A DNA stretch of 60,918 bases from CAYWRO01 sp964460345 (GCA_964460345.1 CAYWRO010000015.1:1-60918), one strand, 5' to 3'; shown: positions 14,762 through 23,127, numbered from the stretch's first letter. Numbers and translations: made by a program. The notes: a model not told the origin generated them from the sequence alone.

Positions 14762-17020
14762 ATGCTGAGCCGATTTGTACTTGCAGGAGCCGCGGCGGCG
14801 ACGCTCGCGCCGGCGGCGTGGGGGCAGTTGCGCATTGTCGAGTGGAACGTCACGTGGTACAACGGAACGACCGAGCGCGATGCGGCGTTCCAGACCGCTA
14901 TTTTTGGGTCGTTCCAGGGGCGATCGCTTGATCCGGACGTGATTGTCGGGCAGGAGTTCATCGGCGCGGCGGGGGTGGCGGCGTTCCGCGACATGCTCAA
15001 CAGCGCGCCGGGGTCTGCCGGTGACTGGGCGGCCGCGCCGTTCTCGGGGGGAGACTCCGACAGTGCGCTGTTTTACCGCACGAGCAAGGTGCAGTTCGAT
15101 AGCCAGGTGGTGCTGAGCGAGGGGAACGGATCGAACGGCCCGCCGCGGGATAACAACCGGTACCTGGTGCGGCCGGCGGGGTACGACGGAACGGGGGCGA
15201 CGCTGTACCTGTACTCAGCGCACATGAAGGCGGGGTCCGGCGGGTCCGATCAGCAGCGGCGGGTTCCGGAGGCGAACCGGATCGTCCAGGACATCAACGG
15301 GCTGCCCGCGGGGATCGGCGGCGCGATGCTGCTGGGGGACTTCAACGTGCAGGCTTCCTCGCAGCAGGCGTACCAGATCCTGGTGAACTCGCAGCCGGAC
15401 GGCGGGCCGCTTTTCGATCCGATCCGCACTCCAGGGAACTGGAACAACAACTCGAACTTCCGGTTCGTGCACACGCAGGATCCGACGGGCATGGGGGGGA
15501 TGGACGACCGGCACGATCAGATTCTGATCAGCGCTGAACTCGACGATGGCGAGGGGCTGGCGTACCTGCCGGCGTTGCCGAGCGGCAACACGAACACGCC
15601 GTACTCGACGACGACGTGGAATGATCCGAACCACTCGTATCGCGCGTGGGGCAATGACGGCGCGAGCTTCGATGATGCGATCCGGACCTCGGGCAACACG
15701 ATGGTCGGCGCGGCGATCGCGCAGGCGCTGCGCGACACGGCGGGCAACGGGGGGCACCTGCCGGTGGTGCTGGACTTGCAGGTGCCGGCGAAGGTTGATG
15801 CACCGGCGGTGGTGGACATCGGGCAGGTCGCGCTCGGCGAGACCGCGCAGGCGATGCTGGCCGTCGGCAACGGGGCGGACGTGGCGCTGTTCAGCCGCGA
15901 TGGGACCGGGTGGGGGATCGATGACCTGGACTACACGCTGTCGGCGACGGCGGGGCTGATGGCGCCCGGCGGAGCGTTCGCGGCGGCGGCGGGGGCCGCG
16001 GCGAACGTGCACGTGATCGAGTTCAACGCGGCCGAGCCGGGCCCGATCGCCGGAACGATCACGATCCACAGCAACGATCCGGGACAGCCGGCGTTTGTCG
16101 TAACGGTGGTCGGCGAGGTGGTGGGGCAGACGCCGTGTTACTGCGAGATGGACGGGGAGTTGGGGAGCGTGGACGTCTTTGACCTGCTGGCGTACCTGGA
16201 TCTGTGGTTTGCGGCGGATCCGGGCGCGGAGTTCTCGGGTGATTCGCCGGCGAATGTGGATGTGTTTGACCTGCTGGCGTATCTGGACTGCTGGTTCGCG
16301 GCCAGCGCGGGCAACTGTCCGCCGGCGCCGCCGCTGCCGGATCCGACCGGGGCGTGCTGCCTGGGTGACTCGTGCAGCGTCATGACGGAGACGGCGTGCG
16401 GCGATGAGGGGGGGGGGTACCTCGGCGACGAGAGCGTTTGTGAGGTCGAGTCATGCTCGCTGGATGGGGGCGTGTTCATCTCCGAGGTGGTGGATGGGAC
16501 GCTCAACGCGGGGAACCCGAAGTACGTTGAGATTACCAACCGCGGGAGTGCGCCGTTCACGTTCGCCGCGGGCGGGATCATCGTGCAGTCCAACGCGGCG
16601 AGCGACCTAATGGTGGATGTGAACCTTGCGGGCGTCACGATCGCGCCGGGACAGAGCCTGGTTGTGGCCGCATCGGCGAATGGCGGCGCGGCGATCTTTG
16701 AAGCGGTGTACGGGTTTGCAGCGGATGTGTATTCCGGGTCCGCCTTCGGCAATGGCGATGACCGCTACATCCTGACGGACACGGCGGATGGATCGAACCT
16801 GATCGACATCTACGGCGAGTTCGGGGTTGCCGGCGGCGGCGCGCCGTGGGAGTACACGGACTCGCATGCGAGCCGGAACCCCGGCGTGCAGGTCGGCAAC
16901 GGCGGCGTCTTCGTGGTGTCGGAGTGGACGTACGCCGGGCCGGATGCGCTGGAAGCGGGGAGCGAGGCGTCGATTACCGAGTTGCTGCAGCAGGTGACGA
17001 CGCCGGGCACGCATCCGTAA
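14762..17020 (+). CDS. Secreted endonuclease/exonuclease/phosphatase-fold protein with internal dockerin pair and lamin-tail domain
   Basis: A 752-residue exported protein. Signal peptide 1-22 ('MLSRFVLAGAAAATLAPAAWG'-like). The EEP domain (about 23-265) shows 'IVEWNVTWYN', 'VIVGQEF' (metal Glu), 'LYSAHMKAG' (His), 'AMLLGDFNV' (Asp/Asn) and 'MDDRHDQIL' (Asp-His), so the DNase I-like active site looks intact. An ASH-like beta domain leads to a dockerin pair at about 459-520, here internal rather than C-terminal. A Cys-rich 'GACCLGDSC' module (529-570) follows, then a lamin-tail domain (573-752, 'VFISEVVDG', 'KYVEITNRG'). The start at 14762 is preferred; AGGAGG lies 12 bases upstream. Possible roles: extracellular nuclease or phosphatase for nutrient scavenging. 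Confidence 0.85.
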   Translation: MLSRFVLAGAAAATLAPAAWGQLRIVEWNVTWYNGTTERDAAFQTAIFGSFQGRSLDPDVIVGQEFIGAAGVAAFRDMLNSAPGSAGDWAAAPFSGGDSDSALFYRTSKVQFDSQVVLSEGNGSNGPPRDNNRYLVRPAGYDGTGATLYLYSAHMKAGSGGSDQQRRVPEANRIVQDINGLPAGIGGAMLLGDFNVQASSQQAYQILVNSQPDGGPLFDPIRTPGNWNNNSNFRFVHTQDPTGMGGMDDRHDQILISAELDDGEGLAYLPALPSGNTNTPYSTTTWNDPNHSYRAWGNDGASFDDAIRTSGNTMVGAAIAQALRDTAGNGGHLPVVLDLQVPAKVDAPAVVDIGQVALGETAQAMLAVGNGADVALFSRDGTGWGIDDLDYTLSATAGLMAPGGAFAAAAGAAANVHVIEFNAAEPGPIAGTITIHSNDPGQPAFVVTVVGEVVGQTPCYCEMDGELGSVDVFDLLAYLDLWFAADPGAEFSGDSPANVDVFDLLAYLDCWFAASAGNCPPAPPLPDPTGACCLGDSCSVMTETACGDEGGGYLGDESVCEVESCSLDGGVFISEVVDGTLNAGNPKYVEITNRGSAPFTFAAGGIIVQSNAASDLMVDVNLAGVTIAPGQSLVVAASANGGAAIFEAVYGFAADVYSGSAFGNGDDRYILTDTADGSNLIDIYGEFGVAGGGAPWEYTDSHASRNPGVQVGNGGVFVVSEWTYAGPDALEAGSEASITELLQQVTTPGTHP

Positions 17021-17191
17021 CAGGCGCGACTGTCAGAGACGCGACCGTCAGGGAGCGTTGGCGTGCGCGGTGTTGCGATGCGCGTGCATGCGGTAGCAGG
17101 GGCGCATGGCGGTTTGACAGATGGGGAGCGCGCTGCCGGACGGGCGTTTCTGAGAGAACGCTTCCTGACGGGCGCGTCTCTGACGGGCGCG
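17021..17191. repeat. REP-like repeats filling the gap between convergent genes
   Basis: A reverse-orientation copy (17034-17060, CAGAGACGCGACCG then TCAGGGAGCGTTG) follows the plus-strand nuclease stop by 13 bases. A forward copy (17156-17182) plus an extra perfect 6-bp hairpin CTGACG-GGCG-CGTCAG (17181-17196) abuts the stop of the minus-strand YggS gene. Relative to each gene the repeat has the same orientation. No coding potential is seen between them. Confidence 0.75.
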
Positions 17192-18028
17192 TCAGTCGTC
17201 GTCGTCCTCGACTTCGAGCTCGCGCGGCTCGCCGAAGATGGCGCTGCCGACGCGGACGACGTTGGCGCCCTCCTCAATCGCGACTTCGTAGTCGCCGCTC
17301 ATCCCCATAGAGAGGATGTTGAAGTGGCGGCCGCCGATCCCTTCCGAGCGGATCTCTTCGAAGAGTTCGCGCGTGCGGGCGAAGATCGGGCGGGCGTCTT
17401 CCGGATTGTCGCTGAGCGGGGCCATGACCATAAGGCCGCGGATGCGGACCTGGACCATGGTGTCGATCTGCTCGGCCAGGTGCAGGGCCGCGGGGACGGC
17501 GCAGCCGTACTTCTGACCCTCCCCGGCGATGTTGACCTGCAGCAGGACGTCGACGATCTTGTCGCGCTTCTCAGCGATGAGCTGGATCTCTTCGGCGAGG
17601 CGGAGTGAATCCACCGAGTGGATCAGGCGGCAGATCTCCGCGGCCTTGCGGACCTTGTTGCGCTGAAGATGGCCGATCATGTGCCATCGGACCGCGGCGG
17701 GGATCGGCGGAGCGCCGGCGGGCGCCTTCCAGGCTTCGCCGGGTTCGTCCTCGTGGACCGCGGCGGGCCAGCCGGTTGACGGCATGGTGCGGTGGCGGGT
17801 GAGCCACTCGTCGATGATGGCGGCCCGCTGGACGAGCTGCTGCACCTTGTTTTCGCCGAAGTCGACGTGGCCGAGGGAGATCAGGTCGCGGATCTGGTCC
17901 GGTCCGGCGAACTTGGTCACCGCGACGAGGATGATCCGGTTGGGATCCTGCCCGGACCTGGCGGCCGCCTCCGCGACACGATCCTTCACCTCGCGATAGC
18001 GATCCTTGAGCATCATCGTGGTCGTCAT
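17192..18028 (-). CDS. YggS family pyridoxal-phosphate homeostasis protein
   Basis: A 278-residue PLP-binding protein of the YggS/PROSC family, which buffers PLP and affects amino-acid and keto-acid balance without a known catalytic reaction. The PLP-lysine is in 'ILVAVTKFAG' (Lys39). Other motifs: 'GHVDFGENKVQQL', 'WHMIGHLQRNKVRKA', 'VDVLLQVNIAGEGQKYG', 'RIRGLMVMAPL', 'LSMGMSGDYEVAIEEGANVVRVGSAIFG'. A loop of about 25 residues ('HRTMPSTGWPAAVHEDEPGE') before the 'WHMIGHLQ' motif is longer than in E. coli. AGGAGG five bases before the ATG fixes the start. The protein ends in an acidic tail 'EVEDDDD'. It is divergent from the peroxiredoxin gene. Confidence 0.94.
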   Translation of the reverse strand: MTTTMMLKDRYREVKDRVAEAAARSGQDPNRIILVAVTKFAGPDQIRDLISLGHVDFGENKVQQLVQRAAIIDEWLTRHRTMPSTGWPAAVHEDEPGEAWKAPAGAPPIPAAVRWHMIGHLQRNKVRKAAEICRLIHSVDSLRLAEEIQLIAEKRDKIVDVLLQVNIAGEGQKYGCAVPAALHLAEQIDTMVQVRIRGLMVMAPLSDNPEDARPIFARTRELFEEIRSEGIGGRHFNILSMGMSGDYEVAIEEGANVVRVGSAIFGEPRELEVEDDDD

Positions 18029-18203
18029 TCAGGCCTCCTGCGCTCGATCGACCCTGGGTTGACGATACCCGGCTGGGGGTGTCATTTCCGCACGGCATCG
18101 CCGAAGCGGCACAGGGAGCCGGCCCATCGGGCGAGCGGGCCAGGGCCCCGGCGTGCGGGGCTACGCTTTCGGGCCCACCGTGACCACCGCAAGGAGACTC
18201 GCC

Positions 18204-18704
18204 ATGGCCAACGAGAGCCTGATTGCACGCACCAGCCTGATCGAGATCGGTCAGCCCGCCCCGGACTTCACGCTCGTCGACCAGGATCGCCAGGAGTGGA
18301 CGCTCTCGGAGGCCGTGAAGAAGGGGGATGTGGTGATCGGCTTCTTCCCGTTCGCCTTCACCGACGTGTGCTCGGCCGAGATGCAGTACATCAGCGACGA
18401 CATGGAGGCGATCAAGGGCAAGGGGGCGGAGGTGGTGGGGCTCTCCTGCGACAGCTTCGCGGCCCTGAAGGCGTGGGCGAAGCAGATGGACTTCCACCAG
18501 ACGCTGCTCTCAGACCTGCACCGGCACGTGTGCAAGGCGTACGGGCTGTACTGGCCGCAGATGAACGTGGCCAGCCGCGGCACGGTCGTGGTGGGGCAGG
18601 CGGACAACGGCAAGGGGGTCGTGAAGTGGGCGGAGGCGCGGCCGCCGTCGCAGCCGATGAACTTTGGGGATGTGCTGGCGCGGGTCGGTTGCTCGCGGGT
18701 TTGA
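18204..18704 (+). CDS. Peroxiredoxin (AhpE/BCP-like)
   Basis: A 166-residue thiol peroxidase of the AhpC/TSA superfamily that reduces hydroperoxides. The peroxidatic site 'FPFAFTDVCSAEM' gives Thr53 and Cys56 in the Pxxx(T/S)xxC arrangement, and the chain carries the expected 'APDFTLVDQDRQEW' start and later 'RGTVVVGQADNG'. Two further cysteines ('GLSCDSF', 'HRHVCKAYG') could resolve the sulfenic acid, but the classical C-terminal resolving pattern of 2-Cys enzymes is absent, so the AhpE-like class is favoured. AAGGAG seven bases upstream fixes the start at 18204; an upstream extension to 18153 is unlikely. The REP-like array at 18723-18816 follows. Confidence 0.9.
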   Translation: MANESLIARTSLIEIGQPAPDFTLVDQDRQEWTLSEAVKKGDVVIGFFPFAFTDVCSAEMQYISDDMEAIKGKGAEVVGLSCDSFAALKAWAKQMDFHQTLLSDLHRHVCKAYGLYWPQMNVASRGTVVVGQADNGKGVVKWAEARPPSQPMNFGDVLARVGCSRV

Positions 18705-18722
18705 GGGCGGGGTTTGCGAGGG

Positions 18723-18816
18723 GAAACGCTTCCTGACGCGAGGGGGAACGCCTCCTGATGGGCGCGGAAACGCTTCCTGACGTGATGGGGAACGCTTCCT
18801 GACGGGCGCGTCTCTG
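18723..18816 (+). repeat. Tandem array of four REP-like repeats
   Basis: Four same-direction copies, some truncated: 18723-18738 (GAAACGCTTCCTGACG), 18745-18764, 18766-18782 and the full-length 18789-18816 (GGAACGCTTCC then TGACGGGCGCGTCTCTG). They lie between the peroxiredoxin stop and the gpmI start. The array ends about 30 bases before the predicted gpmI -10 box. Confidence 0.75.
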
Positions 18817-18844
18817 ATGGGAGCGCGTGTCTGAGGTGCGTTGC

Positions 18845-18850
18845 TACACT
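18845..18850 (+). promoter_or_regulatory. Predicted -10 box of a leaderless gpmI transcript
   Basis: TACACT preceded by TGC (extended -10 style) ends five bases before the gpmI ATG at 18856. No Shine-Dalgarno sequence is present in this gap, and the REP-like array lies just upstream. Confidence 0.4.
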
Positions 18851-18855
18851 CGCGC

Positions 18856-20607
18856 ATGGCGCGAAGCACCCCTCGGAACAGGCCGTTCGTCCTCATCATC
18901 CGCGATGGATGGGGCGAGAACCCGCACCCGGAGCATGATGCGTTCAACGCTGTGCGGCTGGCGCGCACGCCGGTCGATGATGCGCTGCGGCGCGAGTGGC
19001 CGTGGACGCTGATCCGCACCAGCGGTGAGGACGTCGGGCTGCCCGACGGCACGATGGGCAACAGCGAGGTGGGGCACCAGAACATCGGCGCGGGTCGAAT
19101 TGTCGACCAGGAGTCTGTGCGGATCAGCAAGGCATGCCGGTCGGGAGCGCTGCGCGAAAATGAAACGCTTACCTCGGCGATCGAGGGGGCGAAGGCGGGC
19201 GGCGGGGCGGTTCACCTGATGGGGATCTGCTCGGATGCGGGGGTGCATGGGCTGCTGGAGCACCTGTATGCGCTGCTGCGGCTGTGCGCGGAGCTGCACG
19301 CCCCGCGCGTGTACCTGCACCTGTTCACGGATGGCCGCGACACGGGGCCCTTCTCGGGCAAGGGGTTCATCGGACAGGTGGAGCAGGAGCTGGCGCCCCT
19401 GGCGCCTGCGCCGGGGCCGGCGGCGCACGCCGCGGTGACGGAGGGGGGCGGGCTGCCGCCGGAGTGGCGCGTGGCGAGCGTGATGGGGCGCTACTGGGCG
19501 ATGGATCGCGACAACCGCTGGGAGCGCGTGCAGCGGGCGTACGCCTGTCTGACCGGACACGGCACGGACATGACCTCGATCGGATCGGCGACGGATGCGG
19601 CCGAGGCGGTGCAGCGCTACTACGACAACCCATCGTCGGACTCGCGACGGGGGGATGAGTTTGTCGAGCCGACGATGATCGGGAGTTCATCGGAAGCGAT
19701 CGCGCACTCGCGCATCGTTGACGGCGATGCGGTGATCTTTTACAACTACCGCGGCGACCGGCCGCGGGAGCTTGTGAGCGCGTTCGTGCTGCCGGAGTTT
19801 TATGGCTCGGAGCAGGTCAAGCCGTCGCCCGATAGCGGGAAGCATGGCTTTGACCGCGGGCCGCGGCTCGATGTGCGCTTTGTGATGATGACGGCGTACT
19901 CGGAGTTGCTCAAGGGGTACGCGGGGGTGGCGTTCGACAAGCCGCCCCGGATGGAGGCGATCGGGGGGGAGTACTTCTCCGCGCTCGGGCTGACCCAGTT
20001 CCGCTGTGCGGAGACGGAGAAATACCCGCATGTGACCTTCTTCTTCAACGATTACCGGGACGAGCCGTTTCCCGGCGAGCGGCGCGAGAACCCTCAATCT
20101 CCGAAGGTGGCGACGTACGACCTGAAGCCGGAGATGTCGGCCGAGCAGGTGTGCCAGGCGGTGCTGGCGCGGCTCGCGGCGGCGGATGGGGAAGATGTCA
20201 TCATTGTGAACTTCGCCAACGGCGACATGGTGGGGCACACGGGCAAGCTCGAGGCGGCGGTGCGGGCGTGTGAAACGGTCGATGCGTGCGTGGGACGGAT
20301 CGTGGCGGCGACGCTGGAGCGCGGCGGCAGCCTGATCGTGACGGCCGACCACGGCAACGCGGAGCAGATGTGGGATCCGGAATCGAAGGCGCCGCACACG
20401 GCCCATACGGTGTACGACGTGCCGCTGATTGTGGTCGGGGAGGCGTTCCGGGATCGGCGGCTGCGCGGGGACGCCGCCGCGGCGGGGTGGTTTGACCGGT
20501 CGGTGCGATCGCGTCGGGGGCGGCTGGCGGACATTCTGCCGACGGCGCTGGAGATGCTCGGCTTGGAGAAGCCCGGGCCGATGACGGGCGAGTCGCTGTT
20601 GCTGTAA
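18856..20607 (+). CDS. gpmI: 2,3-bisphosphoglycerate-independent phosphoglycerate mutase
   Basis: A 583-residue, manganese-dependent alkaline-phosphatase-superfamily mutase interconverting 3- and 2-phosphoglycerate in glycolysis and gluconeogenesis. Metal and catalytic motifs: 'VLIIRDGWGENPHPEHDA', 'GTMGNSEVGHQNIGAGR' (phosphoserine), 'GICSDAGVHGLLEHLYALL', 'HLFTDGRDTGPFSGKGF', 'ASVMGRYWAMDRDNRWERV', 'FYNYRGDRPREL', 'ANGDMVGHTG', 'IVTADHGNAEQM' and 'APHTAHTVYDVPLI'. It is some 70 residues longer than E. coli GpmI because of insertions near 'APGPAAHAAVTEGGG' and 'VKPSPDSGKHGFDRGPR'. The ATG at 18856 is chosen over the TTG at 18841 because it follows the -10-like box at a leaderless distance. 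Confidence 0.94.
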   Translation: MARSTPRNRPFVLIIRDGWGENPHPEHDAFNAVRLARTPVDDALRREWPWTLIRTSGEDVGLPDGTMGNSEVGHQNIGAGRIVDQESVRISKACRSGALRENETLTSAIEGAKAGGGAVHLMGICSDAGVHGLLEHLYALLRLCAELHAPRVYLHLFTDGRDTGPFSGKGFIGQVEQELAPLAPAPGPAAHAAVTEGGGLPPEWRVASVMGRYWAMDRDNRWERVQRAYACLTGHGTDMTSIGSATDAAEAVQRYYDNPSSDSRRGDEFVEPTMIGSSSEAIAHSRIVDGDAVIFYNYRGDRPRELVSAFVLPEFYGSEQVKPSPDSGKHGFDRGPRLDVRFVMMTAYSELLKGYAGVAFDKPPRMEAIGGEYFSALGLTQFRCAETEKYPHVTFFFNDYRDEPFPGERRENPQSPKVATYDLKPEMSAEQVCQAVLARLAAADGEDVIIVNFANGDMVGHTGKLEAAVRACETVDACVGRIVAATLERGGSLIVTADHGNAEQMWDPESKAPHTAHTVYDVPLIVVGEAFRDRRLRGDAAAAGWFDRSVRSRRGRLADILPTALEMLGLEKPGPMTGESLLL

Positions 20608-20718
20608 GGCGGGGGTGGTCTCTTTTCCCATATGGAGGGTGGGCGCTTTGCCTTACCATCGGAGGTGGCTGCCGGCCTGCGGGGCCGCTCGCGTGCCGGC
20701 GGAAAGGAGGATCGCCTC

Positions 20719-21228
20719 ATGGCCGGACTGCTGAGCGACATTCGCCGGACGCTTCCGCTGAAGCATTTGTTTTTTGTGCGGTACGCCGCGGCCGTGCCGC
20801 TGGGGGTGTTCGGGATCATGCAACTCACGATGGAGGATGTGGCGCTGAGGCCGATCCTGCGCGAGGCGGGGTTGCCGCTGGTTGGGTTCAACAGCATCTT
20901 CGTGCCGGTCGTCGAGATTGCCGTCGCCTTTCTGCTGGCGACCGGTTACTTTGCGCGCCTGGCGGCGGCCGTCGGCGGGATCATCATGGCCGTCGCGCTG
21001 TACGCGCACGGTGTTGCGGACTGGCCGGGCGAGATGACGCCGCTGGTGCCGCTGGCGGTGCTGCTGTGCTGCATGTACACGCTGTGGCGCGGGGCGGGCG
21101 CGTGGAGCGCGGATTTGGCGATGTGGGAGCTTGCGCCGCAGTCGGACGGCGATGTGCGGATGCTGCGTTCCTCAGACGTTGAGGAGCATCGACACGCACA
21201 GGAACTGGGACGGTCTGCGCACGCGTGA
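20719..21228 (+). CDS. DoxX-like small integral membrane protein
   Basis: A 169-residue membrane protein with about four hydrophobic segments: 'FFVRYAAAVPLGVFGIMQL', 'FVPVVEIAVAFLLATGYFA', 'LAAAVGGIIMAVALYAHGV' and 'PLVPLAVLLCCMYTLW'. The size and layout resemble DoxX/DoxD-type quinone-linked or redox-associated membrane proteins, but no family-defining motif can be read with certainty. The C-terminal tail of about 45 residues is hydrophilic and probably cytoplasmic. AAAGGAGG eight bases before 20719 fixes the start. The gene lies 111 bp after gpmI and converges with the TPR gene, with only 18 bp between stop codons. Confidence 0.75.
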   Translation: MAGLLSDIRRTLPLKHLFFVRYAAAVPLGVFGIMQLTMEDVALRPILREAGLPLVGFNSIFVPVVEIAVAFLLATGYFARLAAAVGGIIMAVALYAHGVADWPGEMTPLVPLAVLLCCMYTLWRGAGAWSADLAMWELAPQSDGDVRMLRSSDVEEHRHAQELGRSAHA

Positions 21229-21246
21229 TGCCGCGGCGGACGCGGC

Positions 21247-22359
21247 TCAGGGCGCTTCCGTGGCGGGTGGCGCATCGGCTGTCTGGACGTTCGGCGCCTG
21301 CTGCAGCGTCGAGGTGGTCGAGGTGGGGGCGAGTGGCGCTTCGGGCAGCCCCTCGGCGCCCGAAGGTGTAATCACGATGGTGCCGGCCTTGGGCGTGATC
21401 GGCGCGCGTGGCGTCTCACTGGCTGAGGCGCGGGGCGGGGTCTCGTCGGTCTGGCCGGCCTTTGCGATGGCGGTCATGGCGGGCCGGTGCCGCCAATCTT
21501 CCGGCGCGAGCTGGAGAGCGGCGTTGGCGTCCTCCGCGGCGGCCTTGGTCTTGCCGCGGGCGTTGCGTGCCCACGCGCGCAGGGCGAGCATGTCGGGCGA
21601 GGCGGCATCGATGGTGAGGGCCCTGTCGGCGGCCTTGATGGTTTCGTCAAACTCGCGGCGCAGCAGGTGGAGCGACCCGAGGGTGTACCAGGCGTCCATG
21701 TCCCACGGTGCGAGCTGGATCGCGCGGTTCGCATCGTCCAGTGCGCCGCGGGTGTCCTTGGTGAGCGCGCGGCTGCGGGCCCGCAGGAGGAGCGAGCGGG
21801 CATCGCGGGAGTCGAGGCGGAGGGCTTCGTCGAAGGCGGCGATGGCCGCGGCATGGTCGTCACGGGCGACCAGAATCTCCGCGCGGCCGCGCCAGGCGTA
21901 GCCCAGGGAAGGATCGCGTGAGAGGGCCAGGTCAAAGCACTGGATGGCCTTGTCGTGCTCGCCGCTTGCGAGCCAGATCAGGCCCATGCCGGCAACGGGG
22001 CCCGCGGCGGTCTCCTCGAGGGCCAGAGCGCTGTTGAAGTCTGCGCGGGCTGAGTCGAGATCGTTGAGGCGCAGGTGGACGAGGCCGCGCTGCAGGTGCA
22101 GGGAGGCGGTGGGCGGAGCGACGTTCACGGCGCGCGTGAGGGTGTCGATGGCCTGGGCGAAGTCGCCGCGGACGGTCATTTCCGAGGCGAGGTGGACGAG
22201 GGTGCCGACATCCTCGGTTGCGACGGGATCAATGACGGTGAGAGACGCCGGTGCGATGGGCTTGGCGGCGGAAGGACGTGGAGGCTCCATGACAAGGGCC
22301 GCCCCGGCTGCCGCCCCCGCCACTGCGATCAGGCACATTACCAGAGGCCCGCTGCGCAT
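21247..22359 (-). CDS. TPR-repeat protein with N-terminal membrane anchor
   Basis: A 370-residue protein. A single hydrophobic helix (residues 5-24, 'PLVMCLIAVAGAAAGAALVM') should anchor it or serve as a signal. About seven TPR motifs follow between residues 55 and 310, recognisable from 'AIDTLTRAVNVAPPTASLHLQ', 'AIQCFDLALSRDPSLGYAWRG', 'AIAAFDEALRLDSRDARSLL' and 'AIQLAPWDMDAWYTLGSLHL'. The last 65 residues are Pro/Thr/Ala-rich and low complexity. TPR domains mediate protein-protein contacts; the partner is unknown. AGGAGG five bases upstream sets the start at 22359. The 279-bp gap upstream carries a GCCGGC-type repeat. Confidence 0.88.
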   Translation of the reverse strand: MRSGPLVMCLIAVAGAAAGAALVMEPPRPSAAKPIAPASLTVIDPVATEDVGTLVHLASEMTVRGDFAQAIDTLTRAVNVAPPTASLHLQRGLVHLRLNDLDSARADFNSALALEETAAGPVAGMGLIWLASGEHDKAIQCFDLALSRDPSLGYAWRGRAEILVARDDHAAAIAAFDEALRLDSRDARSLLLRARSRALTKDTRGALDDANRAIQLAPWDMDAWYTLGSLHLLRREFDETIKAADRALTIDAASPDMLALRAWARNARGKTKAAAEDANAALQLAPEDWRHRPAMTAIAKAGQTDETPPRASASETPRAPITPKAGTIVITPSGAEGLPEAPLAPTSTTSTLQQAPNVQTADAPPATEAP

Positions 22360-22638
22360 GTTGCCCTCCTGCCGAACGGCCGCATTGCCCTCCACCTGAG
22401 GGCGTCGCCCGATAAGCGTCGTCGGTCACGGACGCCGTCGCGGCCTGCAACAGAGGATCGGCCGCGGACCTCGTGGGCTGAAGCGATGATCGGCGGGTGA
22501 GGGGATACCCCAGCGCGTGCGGCCGCGCAGACGCTACAGCGTTACGGAGGGTCCGATTACGTTGGCGGGAGAGAAGGGAAGAGGAGCCGGCTGGAAGCCG
22601 GCGGTCCTGTGGGGCCGGCTTCGAAGGCCGGTGGTCGG
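22360..22638. repeat. Gap with a solo end of the GCCGGC-TGGAA repeat
   Basis: A single copy at 22585-22607 matches the right end of the 1717-1843 element over 23 bp and shares a GAAGAGG-type flank on its left. A second palindrome, GCCGGC-TTCGAAG-GCCGG, follows at about 22614-22631 and reaches nearly to the stop codon of the small winged-helix gene at 22639. No gene is seen. Confidence 0.6.
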
Positions 22639-22926
22639 TCAGCGCTCGACGACGGGAGCGCGAACGACGAAGGCCGTCATGCGGCCGAAGTTGGTGCGGC
22701 CGCTGGTGATCCAGCCGGCTTCCTTGAGCTCGCGCAGACCGTCGGCGATCTTGTCAGGGGTCATGTCGACCCACTCGGCGAGTTCCTGTGGTGTTCCTTC
22801 GACGACCCAATCGGTGTGGCGGCGTGTTGCGAACTGGAGCAGACCTTCCAACGCGCTCTTGGCGGACCCGGACAGGGCCTGGTACTGCTGCGAGGCGGTG
22901 AACGTTTCATCCAGCGTGAGATACAT
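22639..22926 (-). CDS. Small winged-helix-like protein of unknown function
   Basis: A 95-residue basic/acidic mixed protein: an N-terminal 'MYLTLDETFTASQQYQ', two predicted helices ('SAKSALEGLLQFATRRH', 'TPQELAEWVDMTPDKIADGLRELKEAGW') and a C-terminal beta hairpin ('ITSGRTNFGRMTAFVVRAP'). This order fits a DNA-binding winged-helix domain of replication-initiator or MarR-like type. The HTH would be 'TPQELAEWVDMTPDKIADGLRELK'. GGAGGG nine bases upstream supports the start at 22926. It is divergent from the methyltransferase-like gene at 23128, whose control region contains a perfect 16-bp palindrome, so it might bind there; this is a guess. Confidence 0.65.
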   Translation of the reverse strand: MYLTLDETFTASQQYQALSGSAKSALEGLLQFATRRHTDWVVEGTPQELAEWVDMTPDKIADGLRELKEAGWITSGRTNFGRMTAFVVRAPVVER

Positions 22927-23094
22927 GCAAACAGGCCCTCCGAAAGGACAGGTTCGTTGGGCAATCCATGCCGCGTGTCGTGACGTCCGGGCCGGGCCAA
23001 ATCGGAAGAGGCTGGGCGCTCGTCCGCGGCCCCGCCACTCCCTGACAGATGTGAGATCATAGGCACGAGTGCTGCTAAAGGCGAATCGAGTCCC

Positions 23095-23121
23095 ATTTCC
23101 CCGGGGAAATCGGAATAGAAT
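23095..23121 (+). promoter_or_regulatory. Palindromic operator candidate and -10 box before the methyltransferase-like gene
   Basis: ATTTCCCCGGGGAAAT (23095-23110) is a perfect 16-bp palindrome covering the expected -35 region. TAGAAT (23116-23121) is a -10 match ending six bases before the ATG at 23128. With no Shine-Dalgarno sequence in between, this suggests a leaderless transcript repressed or activated by a dimeric regulator. Confidence 0.5.
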
Positions 23122-23127
23122 GGGTAC

